Shown: positions 44,371 through 55,000 of the stretch, in pieces
How the letters are laid out: the number at the start of each line of letters is the position of its first letter
Numbering within the stretch: the first letter of the stretch is position 1
Assembly (NCBI GenBank): GCA_039933785.1
Contig: JBDTNL010000004.1
Coordinates: 1-64,000 of the forward strand
DNA: 64,000 bases
Source of the DNA: JBDTNL01 sp039933785
GTDB taxonomy: Bacteria; Acidobacteriota; Thermoanaerobaculia; Multivoradales; JAGPDF01
Reading direction: 5' to 3'
Position numbers and translations under genes: made by a program
The notes under the pieces: model-generated
Told to the model about the DNA's origin: nothing
Databases searched by the model: none
The model's input: the letters and a program-made list of their open reading frames with translations, nothing else

Positions 44371-45197
44371 CCGCGGCGGGCCGGCAACCGCCCCCAGGCG
44401 GCGGCGTAGAGCTCGCTTCGTATGGGCAAGTATCCCGGGTAGTCGATGCGCGAGTCGAGCACGCGCTGGCGCTCGAGCGTCACCAGCGCCAGGGTGTCGA
44501 GCGTCTGCACCAAGATCTCGCCGTCCGGAGCGACCGCGATCGAAGCACCCCCTAGCAACACGCCTTGCTCGGGGCGCGGTCGATTCACCGACAGCACGTA
44601 GCAGCACGAGGTGAGCGCGTTGGCGATGAACACCGTGCGCCAACGCTCCCAGGTCTTGCGCTCGGTGGCGCGCGGGACGATGACCGCTTCGGCGCCTTGG
44701 GCGGCGAGGAGGTGCGTGCCTTCGGGGCGATTGTTGTCGGAGCAGATCTGGATTCCGAATGGCAGCGCGAAGCCGTGGATCACTGCCGGGGCTTCAGTGC
44801 CTGCACCGTAGTGACTGGTCTCCCAGAACCCGTCCTCCTCCGGCAGATGGAGTTTCGAGTAGCGCGCCAGCAAAGAGCCCTTGGCGTCGTAGACCAGGGA
44901 TTGATTGCGCCGCTCGCCGCTCGCGGGATCGCGCACGATCGCCCCGCCGAGCACGCCGATGCCGGCCGAGCGCGCGACTTCCGCCAACAGCCGATGCCTT
45001 CGTCCGTCGACGCTTTCGGCATCGTCGTCGCTCGCAGACCGGGTCGCCGGCGACCAGGGATTCAGCGGAATCTCGGGCAGAACCGCGAGCTCGGCGCCCT
45101 GTCGGCGCGCTTCCTGAAGCAATGCCAACAGGCGCTCGCCGGCTGTTTCGTCGAAGAAGACTTCCGCAATCAACGCGACGCGCAGTGTTTCGGCCAT
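44355..45197 (-). CDS. Carbon-nitrogen hydrolase (nitrilase superfamily)
   Basis: The 280-residue protein has the catalytic Glu-Lys-Cys set of the nitrilase superfamily: Glu in LPEIPLNPW, Lys in YSKLHLPEED and Cys in IQICSDNNRPEGTH. Overall layout fits amidase/N-carbamoylputrescine amidase-like branches, but the substrate is uncertain. It is cytoplasmic. It is separated by 15 bp from the epimerase gene upstream on the same strand. Its 3' end overlaps that of the AraC-family gene on the opposite strand. Confidence 0.85.
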   Translation of the reverse strand: MAETLRVALIAEVFFDETAGERLLALLQEARRQGAELAVLPEIPLNPWSPATRSASDDDAESVDGRRHRLLAEVARSAGIGVLGGAIVRDPASGERRNQSLVYDAKGSLLARYSKLHLPEEDGFWETSHYGAGTEAPAVIHGFALPFGIQICSDNNRPEGTHLLAAQGAEAVIVPRATERKTWERWRTVFIANALTSCCYVLSVNRPRPEQGVLLGGASIAVAPDGEILVQTLDTLALVTLERQRVLDSRIDYPGYLPIRSELYAAAWGRLPARRGYGRD

Positions 45198-45212
45198 CCG
45201 ATTTTCCCTCTC

Positions 45213-46190
45213 CTACTGCATGGACCTTAGATAAGAAAGCGTGCGCGCCAGCGCTTGGTCGAACGGCGTCTTGCGCCAGCCGAGCTCGGCCTGCGCACGG
45301 GCGTCAGAGAACGCCCAGTGGCGACTGAGCGAGTCGAGTTGCTCGCGTGGAATCGGCGGCCGCCGACCGCGCAGGCTATACCAGGGCGTGGAGAGCGCCG
45401 AACCCAGCTTGGCCAGTCCGAGCGGCAGATTCACCCTCGGCGGCGCTGCCCCGCCGGCGGCATGCACCTTGGTGGCGATCTCGCGCACGCTCGCGACTTC
45501 GCCGGCGAAGAGGAACCCCCGGCCAGCAGGCGCGCGATCCATCACGCGCACCATGCCGTCCACGAGATCGTCGAGGAAAACCCAGCTGGTCTTCTGATCG
45601 CCGCCGACCAGCGCGGGGAAACGCCCAAGCATCAGCTGGCGAAGGATGAAGTTCGCCCCGTCTTTCTTCCCCGGCGGGCCGTAGACCAGGCTCGGGAACA
45701 CCGTGTTCACCTTCAAGCCGCGCTTCGCCCACGCCTGGATCGCTTGCTCGCCGGCGTATTTGGTGGCGGTGTAGCGCGTCGGGAAAGGCAGCTGGGGCGG
45801 CGAGGTCTCGTCGCTCAGCGAGCCATCCGGTGCACTGCCGCCCCACCCGGCCATCGACGACACCGAAAGGAATCGCCCTACCCCAAGCTTGTGAGCCAGC
45901 GATGCGACGTTCTCACTCCCCGCGATGTTGGCGCCCTCGATCGTAGCGTCGCTCACCTCGAGCGAGAGCTCGGCGGCGGCGTGAATCACCCAATCCGCTC
46001 CCGACATGCCCGCGCGCATCGAGGCGCGGTCGGTGATGTCCCCAGGAAAGGTCAACGCACCGATCTCTTCCAGCACCTCGGTCTTGCTGGTGGATCGTAC
46101 CAAGGCGCGCACTTCGTGCCCGTCCGTACGCAGTCTGCGAGCCAGGGCGCGCCCGACATAGCCCGTTGCGCCGGTCAGAAAGATGCGCAT
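45213..46190 (-). CDS. NAD-dependent epimerase/dehydratase family protein
   Basis: The 325-residue extended-SDR protein starts MRIFLTGATGYVGRALARRL with the Rossmann GxxGxxG loop. The catalytic YxxxK is in YTATKYAGEQAI, with Ser in VSSMAGWGG. It may be a dihydroflavonol reductase-like or sugar-nucleotide enzyme; the substrate is unknown. The frame is open to 46310, but ATG 46190 is the first with homology. It lies 15 bp upstream of the hydrolase gene. A plus-strand intrinsic terminator falls in its upstream region. Confidence 0.88.
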   Translation of the reverse strand: MRIFLTGATGYVGRALARRLRTDGHEVRALVRSTSKTEVLEEIGALTFPGDITDRASMRAGMSGADWVIHAAAELSLEVSDATIEGANIAGSENVASLAHKLGVGRFLSVSSMAGWGGSAPDGSLSDETSPPQLPFPTRYTATKYAGEQAIQAWAKRGLKVNTVFPSLVYGPPGKKDGANFILRQLMLGRFPALVGGDQKTSWVFLDDLVDGMVRVMDRAPAGRGFLFAGEVASVREIATKVHAAGGAAPPRVNLPLGLAKLGSALSTPWYSLRGRRPPIPREQLDSLSRHWAFSDARAQAELGWRKTPFDQALARTLSYLRSMQ

Positions 46191-46288
46191 GGGAATTGGC
46201 CTCGGGCTTGCACTGTTGTCATCGGTGACGGGAATTTCCGGGAGCTGGACCCGTCGAGCATGCAATCTCCTCCATCTCCCACTCTCTC

Positions 46289-46323
46289 CCCCGCGTTGGT
46301 CCCTCCCCAATGCGGGGTTTTTT
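46289..46323 (+). terminator. Intrinsic terminator on the plus strand, without a plus-strand gene
   Basis: CCCCGCGTTGG (46289-46299) pairs with CCAATGCGGGG (46307-46317) as an 11-bp stem with one G-U, around a 7-base loop. Six T residues follow (46318-46323). This is a textbook rho-independent terminator for plus-strand transcription, but both flanking genes are on the minus strand. It may end an unannotated small RNA or limit antisense transcription into acnA. Confidence 0.75.
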
Positions 46324-46389
46324 CATGCGGGCGACAGCAGATGCGCGAGCAACGTCCGGCCCATGGCCCAGGCGCTTCAACCCGGACCC

Positions 46390-49170
<2,781 letters not shown>

Positions 49171-49196
49171 AGAAGAGTCTCCATCCGAGGCCTCCA

Positions 49197-49202
49197 ACGA
49201 TA
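49197..49202 (-). promoter_or_regulatory. Extended -10 (TGGTATCGT) upstream of acnA
   Basis: On the minus strand TGG precedes TATCGT, forming an extended -10 about 27 bases before the aconitase ATG. It faces the start-proximal hexamer of yqgE at 49245-49250, so the two genes share a short divergent promoter region. Confidence 0.4.
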
Positions 49203-49244
49203 CCAGCACGGCACTCGGGCGCAGGCGTCGCGCCCTAAACCGGC

Positions 49245-49250
49245 TATGAT
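49245..49250 (+). promoter_or_regulatory. -10-like TATGAT seven bases before yqgE GTG
   Basis: CGGCTATGATCGCAAGCGTG has TATGAT at 49245-49250 and GTG at 49258. The CGGCTANNATCGC context is the same as before the apbE-like gene. An ATG at 49246 overlaps the hexamer itself, which argues for GTG as the true start. Confidence 0.5.
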
Positions 49251-49257
49251 CGCAAGC

Positions 49258-49821
49258 GTGTCGGCAGCGGATCTGAAGCCCCCCGTGCTGCTCCTCGCCA
49301 TGCCCCAAGTGGTCGATCCGATGTTTCACAAGAGCGTCGTCCTCTTGCTGGCGCACGAGGACGAAGGCAGCTTCGGGTTCATCGTCAACCGGCAGACCGA
49401 GGTCATGGTCGCCGACGTGCTCAAGGGTCTCGAAATTCCGTGGCACGGCGAGGCCTCGAAGCGCACGTTTCTCGGCGGGCCTGTGCAACCCCAGCTCGGC
49501 ACCGTGCTCTTCGGAGGCGAAGCGAGTGGCACCCAGGTCGTGCCGGGGATCTCGATTACGCAGCAGCTTTCCGATCTCACTGTCCTCGCCGGGGACCCGC
49601 CGCCGGCTTTCAAGCTCTGCCTCGGTTATGCCGGTTGGGGCGCGGGGCAATTGGTGAGCGAAATCCTGCGCAACGATTGGCTCACCGCGCCCGCGAGTCC
49701 CACATTGGTGTTTGCGGATGCGCCCGAAAGGGCCTGGGACGCGGCGCTGCATTCGGTCGGCATCGACCCCTCGACATTGCCGGCATGGACTTCGGCGGCG
49801 GACGAGGAGACTGCAAATTGA
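49258..49821 (+). CDS. yqgE: YqgE/AlgH family protein
   Basis: The 187-residue protein belongs to the YqgE/AlgH (DUF179) family, of unknown biochemical role and linked to alginate regulation in Pseudomonas. Family motifs include LLLAMPQVVDPMFHKSVVLL, EGSFGFIVNR and CLGYAGWGAGQLVSEI. GTG 49258 follows TATGAT by seven bases; ATG 49246 is an alternative start (191 residues). It heads a five-gene operon, and its stop overlaps pdxH. Confidence 0.9.
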   Translation: MSAADLKPPVLLLAMPQVVDPMFHKSVVLLLAHEDEGSFGFIVNRQTEVMVADVLKGLEIPWHGEASKRTFLGGPVQPQLGTVLFGGEASGTQVVPGISITQQLSDLTVLAGDPPPAFKLCLGYAGWGAGQLVSEILRNDWLTAPASPTLVFADAPERAWDAALHSVGIDPSTLPAWTSAADEETAN

Positions 49822-50411
49822 GCGGCGGCTCGATAGCGGCCGATCCGATCTCCGAGTTCAAAGCTCGTCTCGCGCTCGCCGCAGCGCACGAAGCCGAGTC
49901 CGGCACCGCCATGACTCTCGCCACGGTCGACGCCTCTGGCCAACCTTCGGCGCGCATCGTGTTGCTCAAGAGCGTCGATGCGCGCGGCTTTTCCTTCTTC
50001 ACCAACTATGGCAGCCGCAAGGCTCGCGCCCTCGACTGGGCCGGTCGCGCCGCGCTTTGCTGGTTCTGGCCGTCGATCGCGCAGCAGGTACGCGCCGAAG
50101 GGACCATCGAGCGCGTCGAGGCGACCGAGTCCGATGCCTATTTCGCGAGCCGGCCGCGCGGCAGCCAGATCGGGGCGTGGGCCTCGCGGCAGAGCGAAAT
50201 GCTTCCCGATCGCGCCACGCTCGTCGAGCGCGTCGACAAAATCGAGGCCAAGTTCGCCGGCCAACCGATCCCGCGGCCTCCCTTCTGGGGCGGCTATCGA
50301 TTGTCGCCCGAGCGCGTGGAATTCTGGACCGGCGAAGAGAGCCGCCTCCATCATCGCTGGCTCTACCGCCTTGACGGCTCGAGCTGGGCGACCGAGCGGC
50401 TCTACCCATGA
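49818..50411 (+). CDS. pdxH: Pyridoxamine 5'-phosphate oxidase
   Basis: PdxH oxidises PNP and PMP to PLP using FMN. The 197-residue protein has ARIVLLKSVDARGFSFFTNY for FMN binding, the GSQIGAWASRQS motif, and the C-terminal VEFWTGEESRLHHRWLYR typical of the family. TTG at 49818 overlaps the yqgE stop (TTGA) and gives full family length; no ATG is located nearby. PLP produced here could serve enzymes such as the decarboxylase elsewhere in the window. Its stop overlaps the Nudix gene by ATGA. Confidence 0.93.
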   Translation: MSGGSIAADPISEFKARLALAAAHEAESGTAMTLATVDASGQPSARIVLLKSVDARGFSFFTNYGSRKARALDWAGRAALCWFWPSIAQQVRAEGTIERVEATESDAYFASRPRGSQIGAWASRQSEMLPDRATLVERVDKIEAKFAGQPIPRPPFWGGYRLSPERVEFWTGEESRLHHRWLYRLDGSSWATERLYP

Positions 50412-50908
50412 CCGCAGTGCGCGCCTCGAGCAGCCGCGGTCTGCGGGTCGAGCGTCATCACTCCGCCGGCGGCCTGGTGGTTGAGAGCGGCAGGGTCCTG
50501 CTGATTTCGACCCGGGGCGGCCGCCGCTGGCAGCTGCCCAAGGGCCACATCGAACCCGGCGAGTCGGCGGAACAGGCGGCCGTGCGCGAGATCCGCGAGG
50601 AAACCGGCGTCGATGGCTCGGTGATCGCACCGTTGCCGCACGTCGAGTACTGGTTCGTCGAACGCGGGGTACGGATCCATAAGCGAGTCGACTACTTCCT
50701 GCTCTCCTACGTCGGCGGCGACGCCTCGAACTACGACCGCCGCGAGGTTTCGGGCGCGGCCTGGTTCCCGTGGGAGGAAGGGGTCACCAAGTTGAGCTTC
50801 GACAACGAGCGCCGCGTGGCTCAGGCGGCCTACGAATTGCAGGGCAAGACTTCCACTACCGAGGCAGGGGCCTCGGATGACTCAGATCGAGAGGAGGCAG
50901 TCCCATGA
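50408..50908 (+). CDS. Nudix hydrolase
   Basis: The 166-residue protein has a full Nudix box at 46-68 (GHIEPGES...REIREETGV), preceded by RWQLPKGH as in MutT/Ap4A-type hydrolases. Substrate not decidable; oxidised nucleotides, diadenosine polyphosphates or RNA caps are possible. The C-terminal tail (SDDSDREEAVP) is acidic. It starts and ends in 4-nt overlaps with its neighbours, so its expression is coupled to pdxH and the small membrane protein. Confidence 0.88.
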   Translation: MTAVRASSSRGLRVERHHSAGGLVVESGRVLLISTRGGRRWQLPKGHIEPGESAEQAAVREIREETGVDGSVIAPLPHVEYWFVERGVRIHKRVDYFLLSYVGGDASNYDRREVSGAAWFPWEEGVTKLSFDNERRVAQAAYELQGKTSTTEAGASDDSDREEAVP

Positions 50909-51249
50909 TGCGTGCACTTCTGCAGGTCCTGCTCAATGGTGTCGCCCTGCTCGTGGCGAGCAAGATTGTCCCGGGCATTTCCTACCAGGGCGGATTCCTC
51001 TATCTGCTGCTCGCCGGGCTCATCTTCGGCCTGGTCAACCTGATCGTGAAGCCGATCACGACACTGCTCTCGCTGCCCTTCATCATTCTCACCCTCGGCC
51101 TGTTCTTCCTCATCATCAATGCCCTGATGCTGAAGCTCACCGCGGTCCTGCTCAACGGTTTCTCGGTGCAGGGCTTCCTGCCCGCCATCCTCGGCGGCGT
51201 CGTGATCGCGGTGTTCAACTGGGCGATCAGCGCCCTGGTCAAGGACTGA
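50905..51249 (+). CDS. Four-helix small membrane protein (phage holin superfamily IV-like)
   Basis: The 114-residue protein has about four hydrophobic segments: LLQVLLNGVALLVASKIVPG, YLLLAGLIFGLVNLIVKPI, SLPFIILTLGLFFLIINALM and FLPAILGGVVIAVFNWAISA. It fits the mycobacterial-type 4TM, holin superfamily IV (PF04020) family, which is common outside phages and of unknown role. No phage genes adjoin it. ATGA overlap with the Nudix gene and 4-bp spacing to nth place it in the same operon. Confidence 0.85.
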   Translation: MMRALLQVLLNGVALLVASKIVPGISYQGGFLYLLLAGLIFGLVNLIVKPITTLLSLPFIILTLGLFFLIINALMLKLTAVLLNGFSVQGFLPAILGGVVIAVFNWAISALVKD

Positions 51250-51253
51250 ACGG

Positions 51254-51907
51254 GTGGCGCGACGCGAATCGCGCGCCGCGAAAGGCCAGCGCACCCTCGA
51301 AATCCTGCGCCGATTGCGCGAGGAGTACCCAGACAGCCACTGCGCGCTCGATCACCAGAGCGCTCTCGATCTGCTGGTCGCCACCATCCTTTCGGCGCAG
51401 TGCACCGACAAGCGCGTGAACCTGGTGACCCCGGCCCTCTTCAAGCGCTATCGGACGGCCACCGCGTACGCCGAGGCACCGCTCGGCGAGCTCGAGGAGA
51501 TGGTCAAGACCACCGGCTTCTTTCGCAACAAGGCCAAGTCCCTCAAGGGATTGGGCATGGCCCTGGTCGAGACGCATGCCGGCAAGGTGCCGCGGAGCAT
51601 GGACGAGCTCCGCGTCCTGCCGGGCGTCGGCCGCAAGACCGCCAACGTCGTGCTCGGGAACGCTTTCGGACTGAACGAGGGCGTCGTGGTCGACACCCAC
51701 GTCGGCCGCCTCGCCCGCCGCCTAGGCCTGAGTGCCGAGGAGGACCCGGTCAAGGTCGAGTCCGATCTCATGGCCCTCGTGCCACAACCCGATTGGACGA
51801 TCTGGTCGCATCTCTTGATCGATCACGGCCGGGCCGTCTGCGCCGCCCGGAAACCGGCTTGCGGGCGCTGCGGACTGGCCGACCTCTGCCCCTCGGCAGA
51901 GGTCTAA
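51254..51907 (+). CDS. nth: Endonuclease III
   Basis: Nth removes oxidised pyrimidines from DNA and cleaves the AP site. The 217-residue protein has the helix-hairpin-helix with catalytic Lys (LPGVGRKTANVVLGNA), catalytic Asp in VVDTHVGRLA, and a C-terminal [4Fe-4S] site (CAARKPACGRCGLADLC) with the typical C-x6-C-x2-C-x5-C spacing. Length and motifs are complete. It starts at GTG 4 bp after the 4TM gene and ends the operon. Confidence 0.96.
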   Translation: MARRESRAAKGQRTLEILRRLREEYPDSHCALDHQSALDLLVATILSAQCTDKRVNLVTPALFKRYRTATAYAEAPLGELEEMVKTTGFFRNKAKSLKGLGMALVETHAGKVPRSMDELRVLPGVGRKTANVVLGNAFGLNEGVVVDTHVGRLARRLGLSAEEDPVKVESDLMALVPQPDWTIWSHLLIDHGRAVCAARKPACGRCGLADLCPSAEV

Positions 51908-52028
51908 CGCAGAGCGATCCGGCCGCAACCTCGCCACCGATTCGCCATCCCGCCCCGGCGCGAGCTGCGATATTCTGGGCTTCCGGTCCCGCTGCCTTTT
52001 TCGGAGCTCTTTTTTGGAGGGTATCCCC

Positions 52029-55000
52029 GTGACGAAGCGCCTTTCGCTCATCGCCGCCGCGTTTCTCGCCACCTTCGCCATAGCCGACGGTGTTCAAGGC
52101 CAATGCGTGAGCCTCACAACCCTGGGCTCGGCCTCGACGCAGAACTTCGACACCCTGTCGAACACTGCGGCGAGCACGACCAACGTCCTCGCCATCCCGG
52201 GTTGGTTCATGACGGAGACCGGGGGCGGCGCTCGTGACAACGAGCAATACGCGGTGGACACTGGGGCCAGTACCACTGGCGACACCTACAGTTATGGCGC
52301 GGCCGCGAGCACCGAACGCGCGCTCGGCGGTCTCCGCAGCGGAACGCTCATTCCGAATTTCGGCGCCTGCTACACCAACAACACCGGCAGCACGATCGCC
52401 AGCCTCTCCGTCGCGTTCAACGGCGAAGAATGGCGGCTCGGCACCGCGGCGCGAACCGACACCCTCAATTTCGAGTACAGCACCGATGCAACGGATCTGA
52501 CCACCGGGACTTGGACCAGTGTCGCCGCGCTGAACTTCGTGACGCCGGATACCGTCACAGCCGGAGCGAAGAATGGCAATGCGGCGGCTGACCGGACGGC
52601 TCTGTCTTCCACCATTTCGGCGCTCACCATCGCCAACGGCGCCACCTTTTGGATCCGGTGGACTGACATCGATGCCACGGGAGCGGACGACGGTCTGGCC
52701 GTCGACGATTTCTCGCTCACGCCCCAGGCGGCGGGGCCCGCGCTGCCCAACCTGACGATCAACGACGTCTCGCTCAACGAAGGCAACGCCGGTACGACTA
52801 GCTTCACCTTCACCGTGAGCCTCTCGGCACCCGCCGGCGCCGGGGGCGTGACCTTCGACATCGCCACCGCCGATGGCACGGCGACGCAACCGAGCGACTA
52901 CACCCAGAAGTCGCTTACCAGCCAGACCATTCCCGCCGGCAGCTCGACCTACTCTTTCACCGTGCTGGTCAACGGCGACCTCACACCCGAGATCAACGAG
53001 ACGTTTCTCGTCAACGTCACCAACGTCACCGGCGCCACGGTGACCGATGGCCAGGGGCAGGGGCAGGGCACGATCGTCAACGACGACGCGGCGCCCGACC
53101 TGACGGTCAACGACGTTTCGCTGAACGAAGGCAACGCCGGCACCACCACGTTCACGTTCACAGTCAGCCTCTCGACGCCGGCGCCGGCTGGCGGAACTAC
53201 CTTCGACATCGCCACCGCCGACGGTACGGCGCTCGCGCCCGGCGATTACACGGCCAAGTCGCTCACCGGCCAGACGATCCCCGCCGGCAGCTCGACGTAC
53301 ACCTTCGACGTGCTGGTCAACGGCGACACCACGCCCGAGACCAACGAGACCTTCTTCGTCAACGTCACCAACGCCACCAATGCCATCGTCACTGACGGCC
53401 AGGGCCTCGGCACGATCGTCAACGACGACATCACGAAAATCCACGATGTCCAAGGCAACGGCGCTGCCACGCCGATTCCGGGCGCCACGGTGACCGTGGA
53501 GGGTGTCGTCACCGCGAACTTCCAGGGCGCGACCAAGCTCCAGGGCTTCTTCCTGCAGGAGGAGGACGCCGACCTGGACGCCGATCCGCAGACCTCCGAG
53601 GGCATCTTCATCTTCTGCGGCGGCTGCACGACTGCGGTCGCTGAGGGTCAGCGGGTGAAGGCTACCGGCACGGTCTCGGAGTTCAGCGGTATGACTGAGA
53701 TCACGGCCAGCGCGGCGGGTTCGGTTGTCGTCACCGACGCGGCCAATCACCTCGCCGAGGTAACGCCGGCGGCGATCGCTCTCCCGGTGGTGGGCGACCT
53801 CAACGCGTTTTACGAGGCCCGCGAGGGCATGTTGGTCACCTTCACCGACACGCTGACCGTGTCGGAGTATTTCGAGCTCGGGCGCTTCGGACAGATCGTC
53901 CTCTCCCAGGGCGGGCGGCCCTACCAATTCACCGAGACCACGACGCCGAGCGCCGTGGGCTATAGCGCACACCTCGACGCCGTCGCCCGGCGGGAGGTCA
54001 TCCTCGACGACGACAACAATGCGCAGGAGGCGTATCTCAATTCGCCGGATGGCCAGCAGGCCACCTACCACCCGCGGGCCAACGGCGGTTTCTCGGTCGG
54101 CACGCAGGGCACCGATTTCTTCCGCGGCGGCGACCTGGTGAACGGTCTCACCGGCGTTCTGCAGTGGGGCTTCCCGGGCTTCGGCGCCGACACCTGGCGC
54201 ATTCGCCCCACCAACGCGCATCCGGTGACCTTCACTGTCGCCAATCCGCGGCCGGTGACACCACCGGCGGTCGGCGGCGCGATCAAGGCCGTGGGCATGA
54301 ACTTGCTCAACTACTTCACCACCATCGACACGACGAGCAGCAACTCGAGCGGTCCTTGCGGCCCCGCCTTCACCCAGGATTGTCGCGGCGCCGACAGCGT
54401 CGCCGAGCTCAACCGCCAGCGCGAGCGCGCCTCGATCGTTGTCTGCACGCTCAATGCCGACATCTACGCCTTCATGGAGCTCGAGAACACCACCCCGAGC
54501 GCCACCATTACCGACCTCCTCGGCGCCATCAACGCGCGCTGCGGCGGCGCCCACCCGTACGCGTTCGCGAACACCGGTGGCACGCTCGGCACTGACGCCA
54601 TCCGCGTGCAGCAGATCTACCGCACCGGCATCCTCTCGCCGGTGGGCTCGCCGCTGGTCGATCTCGACCCGATCCACAACCGGCCGCCGACGGCTCAGAC
54701 CTACGATGTGGTCGACGCAGCGAACCCGGCTTTCGGCGAGCGTTTCACCGTCATCGCCAACCACTTCAAGTCGAAGGGTTGCCCGGGCACTGGCGCCGAC
54801 GCGGATGCGGGCGATGGCCAGAGCTGCTTTGCCGACCGGCGCACGCAACAGGCCAGCCGGCTATTGACCTGGATCAATGCCACCGTGCTGCCGGCGGCGG
54901 GCGACCCGGACGTCTTGCTGCTCGGGGACTTCAACTCCTATGCCCTGGAGCCTCCGGTCACCACCCTCGAGGCGGGGGGCTACACCGATCTCGAGACCGC

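Noticed and set aside
49171..49752. N-terminal extension of aconitase into the yqgE region
   Set aside because: The extension is antisense to yqgE, lacks homology, and a good start with ribosome binding site is at 49170.
50905..51249. Prophage remnant suggested by the holin-like protein
   Set aside because: No other phage gene, attachment site or composition change is near; the 4TM holin superfamily IV is common in non-phage contexts.
51977..52018. Terminator at the T-runs between nth and the nuclease gene
   Set aside because: The two T6 runs are not preceded by a stable hairpin and lie just before the ribosome binding site of the nuclease gene.
51768..54848. Long minus-strand open frame (1,026 codons) opposite the nuclease gene
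   Set aside because: Composition is Arg/Gly/Ala-rich antisense sequence with no family motif; the plus-strand frame has clear domains.
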